The notes below the pieces were generated by a model, which worked only from the letters and a program-made list of their open reading frames with translations, had not been told where the DNA came from and did no database searches. A DNA stretch of 64,000 bases from Pseudomonas sp. MYb118 (GTDB lineage Bacteria; Pseudomonadota; Gammaproteobacteria; Pseudomonadales; Pseudomonadaceae): contig NZ_JBFRXN010000003.1 in NCBI RefSeq assembly GCF_040947875.1, positions 930,001-994,000 of the forward strand. The letters are read 5' to 3'. Shown one piece after another: positions 8,009-20,000 of this stretch. Positions within the stretch are counted from its first letter, which is position 1, and every line of letters starts with the position of its first letter. Made by a program: the position numbers and the translations under genes.

Positions 8009-11000
8009 TTACAACATCAACTTACCCCGCTCTTCCTCGGTCAACTGCCCCCGGGCGCGATCGTCCAGTGCGCCGGCGCCGATCACTTGTACCGGGCTGT
8101 TGGGGTTGTAGGTCGGCGTTGGCGAAAGGCTGGCGCCATCGCGGTTCGGCGCCAGTTGTTCGTTGCCGTAGCTGAGCACCTGCACGTTGAACACCGAGGC
8201 CTGGTTCTTGCGGGCCGCGGCCTGTTGCTGGCGGGACATGTCTTCGGCCGCTTGCGTAGCCGAGGTGGCCGCAGAGCTTGCCGAAGTGATCGCACCGGTG
8301 TTCACCGAAGCGGTCACCGGAATGCCCGACGACTTGCCCTGCACCTGGATGTTCGCCGCGTTGACCACCCGCAAGGCGATGATGTTGATGTTGCCCGACA
8401 CCCGGATCCCCGCCTCGCCCGCATCGATGGTGCCCAGTGGCGCGATCAGGTCGATGTCCCCCGGCGGCACCTCGGCAATCGGGTTGAGCGTGGCGATACC
8501 GGCACCGGTGCTCGGCACCACCGGCGACAGCGTCACGTTGCCCCAGGTGTCGTAGACACGCTTGGGCGGCGTGAACACCACCGTGGTTTTCGAGCCTCGA
8601 CCGGCGTTGATGTCGCCCTCGGCCGACCAGCCAAGGATGCCGCCGCCGAACGTGGTCATCACCCGGCTCTGCCCCAGCAGGATACTGCCCTGGGAATACA
8701 GCTGAATGTTGCCCGTACCCTGGGTGACGATCCCCGCCGTTGAAGGCGGCGCCGCGCCCTCGACGCCGAACACCTGGCCACCACCGGGGGTGAGCATCTG
8801 GATGTCGCCGCCAAACAGCGTCTTGACGCCAGCACCGCCGTACAGGGTGATATCGCCGTCGTAGCGAATCGCATTGCCCGCCACATCAGTGGTCGGGAAC
8901 AGCTCGGCAATCGCGTTACGACCGCGCAGGTAACTACCCTGGCGCGGACCATTCTGGTCGGCGTATTCCAGGCCACCGGCACGCAATTCGGCGAAGTACA
9001 CTTGCCGTGCGAACACCGCCTGCTCGTAACTCGGCAGTTCGGCGTAGAACGCACGGGCCTGCTCTTCGCTGCCGCTGAAGCCGTAGCCCAGGGTCAGCCA
9101 GGACACCAGTTCCTCACCGTAGGTCTTGACCACCTTGCCTGGTTGCGAAGCGAGTGAGGTGCCGGTGACAGCGAGGTTTTTCGGGTCCAGGTAACGGTCG
9201 ATGAAACGGCTGTAGTCCACGCCTTCAGGGCCAACGCCAGCCTGCAACACCAGGCTCGCGCCTGGACGGCTATCTCCGGGTCGAATCGGCCCGAGACTGG
9301 TGATGCTGGCGCGGTTTTCCATCAGGATGTTGCGCCCGGCGGTGATTTCCAGTGTGCCGGGGCCGGCGATGTCAAAACTGCTGTAGAGGATGTCGCGGCC
9401 GGCGAAAACGCGGGAAATGTCGTTTGGATTGTTGTGGATGAACAGGTTGCCGGTGGCTGTGAAATCTGAACTCAAACCGGCGCGACCATCCAGGGTTATG
9501 GGCTGCCCCAGAGTCGTGCCCGACGCGACGACATCGCGACCCGCCAGCATCCACACCGGTCCGGCGGCTTCATACCAGGTCGTGTTGGTCGTCGAGTTAA
9601 ACAGCGTCTCACCACTGCGAACGCCAACCAGGTCACCGGTCAACGCGTAAAAACGCGCAGGAGCCTGAATGCCGCTCAAACCTGAATAGCTGTCGGCGCC
9701 AAAGGCGAACAATGAGTAACGAGTGTTGCCGTCGGCAGCAATACCGTCCACGCTGATGTTCGACATCACCGTCCTGTAGCTCCCGCCGTTTCTGGTATAG
9801 CCATTAAACGCAGGAGCGAATGGCGTTGTGATGGACAAGGGACTGGCACCCGACTGGTTGATTGCATAGCCGCCGGCGTAAATCGACTCCCCTGCGAGCA
9901 ATTCGAGCTGCCCGGAGCTCGACGGTGCCAGCAGTAAAGAGTTGGAAATTCCCGGAGCGGAAGTAGCACCATTGAGGTAGCCAGCAGACGGACCGACATA
10001 GATAGAACCTTGCCCGGCTACCGCACGCAGGATCGAGGGTATGACAAACCGACCGTCCGTGGGTGAAAAATTGCGCCCGCTAACTATAACGCTGTTGGAC
10101 GTTTCCGCCATCGAGGTACTTGGAGCAAGATTACCGCCTGCGGAGAACAGATCAATGGCCGTGTGCTCGGTCCATAACGAAAAGCCCGTCAAACCACCGC
10201 CTGCATGCATCACCCCGTCCGGCGTGGTGAAGGCAGTAGAGTTCTGCAGTGGCACTCGACCTGCGTCCGCAGCCCCACCCAGCACAAGGTCACCTCGGGT
10301 ACTGACACGCATACCCGAATCCCCCGGGATCAACACCAACCCACCAGTGGCAGCACTTGTGGTCGAAGTGAATGGGTCGAAGCCCCGTACTTCGCGCAGG
10401 TCTTGGTCGCCTGCAGTCGAGCCATAGCTCAATCGCACTGCGCCCGCCGCCGATGCTGTCAATTGCGCGGCGCCGCGCAAGTTGATCAACGCACCTTGTA
10501 GATCGTGATGCGGCGCACTGACTCCTCCCGCAAGCGCCTCGGCGTGAGCAGACGGGTTGAGCGTGCCGCCAATGCGAATGTCCATGTCGCCGCCACCGGT
10601 CAACTGCAGAGTACCGTCGCTACCTACGCGCCCGGTACTGCCAACGGCGACGATCAGCCCTTGACTTCGTGGCGCCAGATCATTGCCCTGGAATGTTCCC
10701 ATGGGCCTGAGCATGCCACCATCGGCACCCGCCCGTAGACTGATGTTGCCACCACCCAGGGTGCCAAAGCCGGTGAAGCCCACCAAATAAGGCGCGGGAT
10801 CATCAGCAAACCCTAACTTCACCCTATCGAGCGGCTCATTTACATAGCTGCCGAAGTTGATCCACCAGGCCGTCGGCACATCAGTGTTACCCGTGCCCTG
10901 GCGCCACAGCCAATTACCTACGGCTACGCTTGCTTTCTGAGGACGTGGCCGCGCTTGACTGTCGCTGCCAAGGCTATCACCCGACACCGAACCACCGGCA

Positions 11001-14000
11001 TTGATGGTCAGGTTACCGCCCATCTGCGGGAACCAAGCCTGGTAAAGGCTATCGCTCCCACCATTGACCCATTTTTCATAGTCGCCACCGGAACTGCCGA
11101 GCACCGATCCATCATCGGAGAACCGCCCACGAGGCTGGTTGTAACGAGGGTCTATATCACTGGATTGCGTACCTGCCGTGTAGACGCCGAAGGGTGAGTT
11201 CATGCTCAGGTTACCTGCGGCGATCAGGTCAAGATCACCTGTGCCGGTGCGCAGTACGCTGAACATCTGGGTATGTGTTTTGAGTTCTTTACCGGGCAAG
11301 GTCTCAATACACTGTGTCAGGTCCCACTCACATAGAGCCGGATCATTAGGGGTGATGGGGGCATAGTCAGGCATCCCCCAATAGTTGCCAGGGGCCCAGG
11401 TCCAGCGCGCCATCGGCTCGCAGGCTTCAGGCACGATGTCGCAGATAATCAGGTACTCTTCAGGGACCGGCTCATAATCATTGCCATATCCACTGCCCAC
11501 ACTCCAAACCAATCTCCCAGCCGATTCGTTCACTTTAAGACCGTAGTGAGTATCCGCCAGTCGCAGGTCGCCTTCTACAGTCAGGGGCTTCACCGTACGA
11601 TTATCCGATGCGCTCAGATCTGAGCCCGCCACCAATCGGGTCGACCAGGACGCACTACCTGACGGCAGCATGCTAGCCACTGCCCAGTTGCGCCCCTGTT
11701 GAGTGCCGCTCAATGGACGTAAATCTATGTAGAGGGTGCCATCCGCCAGCTTCACATCCGTCATCGAAGGAATCAGCGAGCCACGCAACAACGCCAGCGA
11801 ACCACTGAGTTTCACGCCCACGGTGGCGTTGTCGAAAATCGTTCCAGGCAGCGGCACGCCTTTGGGCCAGAGCATGCCCTGCATGGCAGTAGCGGTGTTC
11901 AAGCGTATACCTGCACCGAGGCGGCTGCCCGCAGGCAGGGTGACATCAGCGCCAAGCAATGTGCCGGCGGCGTACAACAGATTGCCCGCGGCATCATGGA
12001 CCGCACCCGCCAACACCGTGCCGGCGCTGAAGGTATAAGGGCCGGCCAGGATGCCCTGGGTTGGCAACAACGTGCCACTGGCAAACGTCGCGGCCTGGAT
12101 CGGCAGGTCGTAGTTCAGCGTGGCACCGACGGTGTACTGGGTACCTTCGGCGAGCGTCACACCCGTACCCGGCACAATCAGGTCACCACCAAACGGTTGC
12201 TTGCCGGCCACCAGCTTCCAACCAGCGTCATCCACAGTTTCCGGTGGCGGCGCAAAACCATCGTTGATGCTGCCGTAGATATCCAGGTTGCCACCGGCGC
12301 GCAGCACCAGGTTGCCGGACTCACCGGAACCGTACACTGACGTCTTTTGCGTATGCGGGTTGAGGCTGGCATAACGATACCCGGACAGGTCCAGATCGCC
12401 CTGCACCACCAGGTCGCCATCAGCGGTTTTGCTGGCGATCTCCACCCCTGGGCGCAGATGGAACGCATCGGCGTAGGTGGTGTTGTTCAGGCCGGCCAGT
12501 TTGCGTTGCAGCAAATCGTTATTGGCCAGGGCCGCATTGATGAATGCGTTGCTGTCGAGGTGAATACGGTCCAGATAGGCCTGGTCGATGACCTGATACG
12601 GGCGACCACTGGCCGCCGGGTCGACGCCATCGGCCGCGTCGATGTAGCGGCGCGTGGCATTGAGCGCGATGGAACGTGCGCCCTGAATGTTCAGCGCACC
12701 GCTGGCATCCACAGCAATATCGTTGCCCCCCAGGCGCGGTGCGTTGAGCTCCAGCGTGCCGCGCAACCGGCCATCGTGTTGCCCCGGCTGGTTGCCGATG
12801 GCGACATCGGTGCCGTGACGCAAGTCGATGAGTGCGCCGGAGGCCAGTGTCAGCAAGCCTTCACCCGAGTTCAGCACAATCATGGCGCGGTTTGGCGCGT
12901 CAATGATCTTGCCGTAACTGTCGACCCGCAGCATGCGCCCATGGGCATCGAGCACTGCGCTGCCAGCCACGGTCAGGCCAGTCTTGCCCGACAGACGAAT
13001 ACTGCCGACGCGCTCGCCACTGGCGTCGATAAGGCCAACGACGGTCAGGCTGCCGTTGTCCACCGAGACACTGACTTCGCCAGCCTTGAGCCCGTCACCA
13101 ATCACCAGGTTGCCCTGCTTGAGCTGGAAGCTGCGACTGCCGAACACCTGCCCGGCGTTCAGGCGCTGGTTAAGTGCCGCGAATTCGGCGTTGAGATCGC
13201 CGCTGGTGCCCAGGTGCTGAGCACGAATGTCCACGCCACCGGCCTTGTAAGGCACCCAGGTGCCGCCCGCGTCGTAATAGCCGCTGCTGCTGCCGAGGAT
13301 TTCACCCTGCAGGTCCACCACCCCGGCGCCCGCCGCCAAGGCGATGGCACTGAGGTTACCGCCCTGGTTGTTGACCGCCGACAGGTCGATGCGCGAGCCA
13401 GCCGCCTGGCGGATGTTGCCGTTGCTGCTGTACAGCGCGACATCGCCGCCCCAGCTGTATTTCTTCACATCGTTGAACGGCAGCGTGCGGCCGGCCAGGT
13501 CCAGATAGGCATTGTTGGTCAGCGTGACATCGTCCTCAGCCTTGACCGTCAACTTGCCGCTGGCCAGGGCAATGCGCCCGTCGACCACCACGTTGCGCGC
13601 TTCCAGGCTCAATTCCGCGCCCAGTGCATCGGCAATGGCCGTGCGGTCATCGGTTGGCGAAATAAGGGTGAGAGTGTTACCCGCCTTGAGCAGGTTCACG
13701 GACGCGGCTTCGCCGGTCAGCAACGGCGTGCGCAGGTTGAGGTTGCCGCCGCTGTAGGCATAACCCTTGACCGGGTCGTAGGCGCCCTGTTGTTCGTAAA
13801 CGCTGAGGCTGCCCTTGTGGTTGGCGGTGATGCGCTCACTGGCATTGAGGTTGACGTTGGCAAAGCCCAGGGCCAGGCGATTGTTCTGGTCCTGGCCATT
13901 GGGTTGCGGGTTCGGGCCGTAGCCCAATTCGATGCGTTTGGCCTGGATGTCGAGCGTGCCATGGCCGGTGCCGGCACCGCCGTTGACCACCGCGCCAGGC

Positions 14001-17000
14001 GCTTGAGTGGCACCATTCCAGATCAGGTTTTCAGTGCGAATGGTCGCCACAGCATTGGCATCGCCCAGGCCGTAAATCGCCGGCGTAATCAATACCAGGT
14101 TCGCCAGTCGGCTTTTGCCCGTCAGCGGGTCCAGCGTGTCGAGGGTAACGTCGCCGATGAAGTTGAACGAGTCACGGGTGGTCAGGCTCAGGGTTTCAAG
14201 GGCTGGGGCACCGAATTGAGTATCACCGCGCAACAGACGATCCAGTACGTTCTGGTTCAGTACCAGGCCGGCCGGCAGGCGACTGCTCACGGCCGCCAGT
14301 GCCTCGGCGCTGCCGGCATTCACCGACCCGACCGCGAGTGCCAGGTGACGCGTGCCAAAGCGTACTGAATCACCGAGTTCAAACTTGTTGTCGGTGGCCG
14401 CTGTGATACTGCCGTTGGAGTAGAGCATCGCAGGGTTGGTGCACACACCGACCGCGCATGTGCCAATCCGGATACTGCCAGCCCCATCACCCGAATTGGC
14501 CGCCATAGGTGCGAGCACGTTGGTCCAGCCGTTGGACACCAGCAACAGTGCAGCTTGGCCCGGCTGATAAACGAAACCTGCCGTCGAGTCATAAGGCACG
14601 TTGCCGCGCCCCAGGGTATTGATTGCCGCGCCCGCTTCGAGCGTAATTGCTCCTGAAACGCCTTTCGTCCACAACACGACTTCAGGCGCCGACAACGTCG
14701 CGTCCTGTCGCAATGTGATGTTGTTGGCTTCACCGACGAATTGGATGAAGTTGGGTGAGGACTCGTAATACACGAAAGGCGAAGCGCCGACGGTCAAGCG
14801 CCCGGCCCCGAGATTGTTGAGGTCATCGGCGTACACGGAGACACCGCCAAATCCCTGGGTGCGTGAGGCGCCCGCCGCCAGTATCTCGACGTCCGTTGCC
14901 CCTCTTACCACCGCGGTTCCTAGCACCCCGCCCTGCGCGGCCCCGAACAAAGCCTTGCCGTTGAAGTCCAGGGCGATGTCGCGATCGCTTTTTTTCAGAC
15001 TCAGGGTTAGCGATTTGCCGTCCATGGTCGACTGCGCGCGGGGCACTCCACGGCGAGCCGCGTCGCTCAAGACGAACTGGTTGTAACTGGTCTCGTTGTA
15101 CTGCGAATAACGACGCAGCACATCCGCCGAAGTCAGGATGACTTGGCTGGCGAGGCTGTCACGCAGGCCGGTGTTGGCGATCGACATCTGCCCGGAACTG
15201 GTCCAGGAGCCGTTACGCATTTTCACTGCATCGCTTGCCCCACTCGCAGTCGCCTGGCCGTTGACCTCAACGCGGAACGCGCCCGGCAGCAAGGCGAAAG
15301 TCGAAGGCAGCAAGGTATAAGTACCGGCCGGCAATCCTGGCACACCTGCACCGATGGTGATCTGCTGGCCGATGCGCGGGTCACTCGCACCCGCCTCGCC
15401 GTACATCGGTGCGTAGACACTCTGATTACCCGGAACGATGGCATACACCGGGTTGCTGGCCAGGCCCGGAAGGCTGAACGTGCCATCAGCAGCGTTGCGT
15501 ACCAGCGGGTTGAAACGCGCATCGGTTGAGCCACCCCGTCCAGTGACAAAACCGGCGCCGAGCAAGTCCCCGCCACCGGAAAGGTCGATCAACGAGCCTG
15601 CTTGTGCATCGACGTACCGACCATCGAGGACCACACCGGTGTCGATGTTGGCGATCCCTTGCAATACGACAGACTGACCATTGTAACGGTAGTCGATGCC
15701 ATCAGTAGTACCGCCATAAGGCATGACCAGCCCCGCACCGCTGACCGATGTCACGCTGCCCGGCAACAAGTGAACCGCACGGGTGTCACCAAAGGCATCG
15801 TTGCCCAGCCTGATCAAGCCCAAGGGCGCGCGAAGCACTCCGCCCTGCTCGATATTGCCCGCGAAGACTTTCAAGCTGCCGAACGCCGAGTAAGGTGCCG
15901 CAACCGGTGCAACGCCATGACTGCTGACGCTGAACGTGCGCTCTGGATTGATAGTGGCCGGTCCCTGAAAACCGACTCGAATCTGGGCCGCTACTCGGGT
16001 GCCGGGATAGACTTGCGCTCCAATCAAGTGCAAATCACCTGCGGTCCAGATACTGGTGCCTGTAGGGTCACCCGGCTGACCAAGCAAACGTATATCACCG
16101 CTGCTATCGAGGGTGACTCGATCAAAACTTCGACGATTGACCGTCATATTGGCGCCGTTGAGTAACTTGATACGCCCATCGGCACCGAAGGACAGAGAGT
16201 TGATGAGGTCGAGCAGGTTCGCGGTGGCAGTGAACTGAGCAGCGGCGACCCGGTTGGTCGGCGTGTTTTGCACCAGGGGACGGACAGACCCGGCTGCAGG
16301 GGTGTAGTAAACACCTGGTCCCGACAGTCGCATGTAAGGCGCTGCGAGGTTGATGTGCGCCGTGTCCTTGGAGCTTTCTGCCAAGGATATCGACTTGGCG
16401 TACAGGCTCAGGCTCTGGTTCATCTGCAGGTCGACGTCACCGTCGAACGAGAGCAACCCGTTACTGAACAGGCTCAGGCTGTCGAATCCACCGACCATCA
16501 GTTTGTCCGCGCTCAGTCGGGTGTAACCGTAACGCAAGGCAGTTGCGGCCTCACCGGGGTGCAAATCATCGGACAGCTGCACACCATCTGCCGCCTGACC
16601 GATGATCATTTCCCGCGGCACTCGCACCGTGTTGCTTCCCTGGCCATCACGATACAGCGGCGCGTCCAAGGCTATGTCCAGGCGGCCACCGGCGGCGCCA
16701 ACACCGCCGGCAGCCGCGCGCAGGCTGCCGTCGACCCACAGGCCGTTGTAGGAACTCAGGGAAATTCGCCCTCCATCGGTGGCGACTCGCGTGAGTCCGA
16801 CCCCAGCGACATCCAGCATCGCTTCGCTGCCTGAAGCCTCCAGGCGGGCACCTGGGCGAATAATCACGAAGGCGTCGGAAGAAGTCGCAGTGGCCTTTTT
16901 TGCGTCGATTTCGCCACCAACGATGATGTTCCCACCCTTGCCCACCTGACCGTAGACCCGACCCAGCGCATCGACGGCGGTAGCAACGCGACCCGCCACA

Positions 17001-20000
17001 TCGAGTACCGCATGGTCGCCGATCCAGATCGAGCGGTTGTTGGCAACAGGATCGGCGTCCTGCGCATCGTTCTCAGGGTCCATCCCAAACAGTTGTTGGC
17101 GAATATTGATCGTGCCACCCCAGGCGTTGAGTTCACCTTCGACGGTGATCTGCCCGGCGCTGCGCAGGTTGATGCGCTGGCCGGGGTCAACGGTGATGCG
17201 CGAGCCCTGGCCGATGGTCAAGGTATTATTGACCGGGTCCATCAGGCTGGGCAGGCTGCCGCCCGCCTGAAGTGACAGGCTCGCGCCACCGCGCTGGGTC
17301 AGTACGCCCTTGGTCGGGTTCTCCTGGAACAGGTTCGGTGTCCACAGCTCGAACGCCCTTAGCGGGTCAATGCCACCAGGTTGATCCAGCGCCGAATCGG
17401 CAAAGCGATAGACAGGCATCGAAACGTCGACAACCGCATCATCTGCCACTTGCAAGGTCGTCAGGCCGATGATGTTGTAGGCCGAGAATCCCTTCTTGAA
17501 GGTATCCGCAGACAGTTGCAAGGTGTGATCGGCAACAGGGCTGCCGGAATCACCGATCAGCACTTTGCTGGCCTGGATCTTCAACGTGCCGCCACCGGTG
17601 ACACCGTAACCGCGCACTTCGCCATCCATGACCAGTTGCGACTGGCTCAGCACGCGCTCCGTGCTGGATTCAAGGGCAACGTCACCGCCCTTGCCACCGC
17701 GGGTCTTGCCATTGGCCAACACCGCGCCACCGGAAGACACATTGATCACGCTGCCACTGGCCAGGTTGATATCGCCGGTGCTGGTGATGGATACCAGGCC
17801 GCCATTGAGGTAAGCCAGGCTGTTGGCATCGGTCAGGTCGGTCCGCAGGTTGGCCCACAGGCCGCGGGTATCCAAGTGGACGCCTTTGGCCACCGATACT
17901 TTGCTGGGTTGGCTGCTCGTCAGCACGGTGCCCAGCCTCACGCTGCCGGCGCGGGCGGTCAAGTCGGCGTTGACCTGCACGTCCTGCCCGTTCAGGGTGA
18001 TGTCGCCACCGGTGTCAACGGTCACCGCTTCATCGACCGCGATCTTGCCCTTGGCTGCGACTTTCAAGGCGCCCAGCGCAAAACCGTTGACCCAATCGGT
18101 ATCCAGGAACAGCTTGCCCTTGCGCTCGGTAGACACCGCGCCCGTCAGCCCCAGGTCGTCACCATCGGCAGGACGTTCACCGCCGATCTGCACCTGATCC
18201 ATTACCGCTTCATGGCGATAGACCAGGCCCTTGGCCGTCTCCGACCAGTTTGGATCATAGGTACCGACAACCAATTGTGCCCGCCGCGCCCTGGCAGTCT
18301 GCGCCTGATCATAGCCATCAAGGCCGGCGCGCGGCGCCTGGGTCTGACGCTCCCCCTGGAACACCTCGCCCAGCAACTGGCCATCCAGCACCGCATTGCG
18401 GGTAGCGATCACCAGCTGCCCGGCATCGCGGCCCACCGTGTAACCGGATTCGGCGCGACTCAAGGGAGCGATCAACGGGTTGAAGTAGTAGCTGGTCTGG
18501 CCCCAGCGTTCGCTGCTGTCTTCATAACCCTTGTAGAGCCCGGTATAGAGGATGTCGCCCGGAGCCCGCGAGACTTCATACAGACGCCCATCGGCACCGC
18601 GCAGCCAGCTCTGGCGGATGATGCCGCTCTGCACATCGAGGGTGCCGCCGGACAGGTTGATCACCGAGCCCTTCTCGGTCACCACATCATTGCCGGTGAA
18701 GCTCACTGTACCGCCCTGGGCCATCCACTCACCGATGGTGTGGCCCTGGGTGCCAAGGTAACCGCCGACTTCGAGCAAACCACCGGCGGTGTACCAGCGA
18801 TCGGTAGCATAACCATTGGTGCCAGCCGGGACGAAAATCAGCTCGCGTACATCGACCCACACGTCATTGCTGTTGAGCGCACCTTTTTCGCGGTTGATGG
18901 ACGAATCGCGCTGCTCGTTGCCCTGCACGTTGATCTTGATGTTGTTGGCTTCCATCGCCACTTTCACACCCAACGCGCCGGATACGTCGATCAATGCGCC
19001 ATTGCGCACCAGGCTACGCAACCCCGCAGACACCGCGACCTGGCCACCGGTAGCGAGGGTGATCGAACCGTCCTGGAATTCCACGGTGCCGCCGCTGCCG
19101 ATATCGATGCGCGACTGGTCACTGCGGATGCGATTGTTGAGCGTCACACCAGTCAGCGCCGCGTCGTGCTGGCTGTCCAGCGCGGTCAGGTCACTGCTGT
19201 CCAGCAGGATCGCGCTGGCGCTGCCCTTACCCAGTGTCACGCTGCCGGTGGTGTCGGTTGCCGGGTTGAGCAAATGAATGGTGCCGCGGGTGTTCACCGA
19301 GGTGCTGGCCAGCAACACACCGTTCTGCACCACCTCGTGACCGGTCAGGGTAATGTCGCCGGTCGACGCCTGGATCAGGCCGGAGTTACTGACCTTACCC
19401 GAACCACCGGCCTTGAAGCCTGGCGTGACCTCGTTGCCAAAGGTGGTAGAGAACGTGTTGCCCTCGGTGCCCTGCCCCTTGCGGATGTAAAAGCGGTCAC
19501 CGGCGCCCAGCACCGTCTGGCCCTTGGCGGTGCTGATAGTGCCGGCGTTTTCCACCTCGTTACCCAGCAGCAGCACGTAGCCGCCCGAATCGGTAGAGAC
19601 CGTTGGCGCGTGGGTTTGAATGCGTGCGCCCTGCTCCACCAGCACCTTGCCAGCGGCATCGGTGAAGGTCGGCTGGCTACCGGTGCTGTCGTAATACAGG
19701 CCACGGTCGCGGAATTGCACATCGCTGATGTTGGTCGCCGCCGCCACCAGGTTGCGCACGTTGACCTGGCTGGTGCCGCTGAACACGATGCCGTTGCGGT
19801 TGATCAGCATCACCGTACCGTCGCCCTTGATCTGGCCCTGGATCTGGCTGGCACGGGCGCTCGGATCGTTGACGCGGTTAAGCACGGCCCAGTTCGATTG
19901 CTGGGCGAATTCCACAGTGGTGTCGCGGCCGACGTTGAAGGTTTCCCAGTTGAGAATGGCCTTGTCGGCGGTCTGCTCGATCTTCACCGTGGTCTTGCCG

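Noticed and set aside
7541..8111. Short open frames made of Gly/Arg/Ser-rich repeats between phdA and pdtA
   Set aside because: They are translations of REP sequences (RASPLPQ, ERACSR, WERA strings) that recur at every REPIN in the window.
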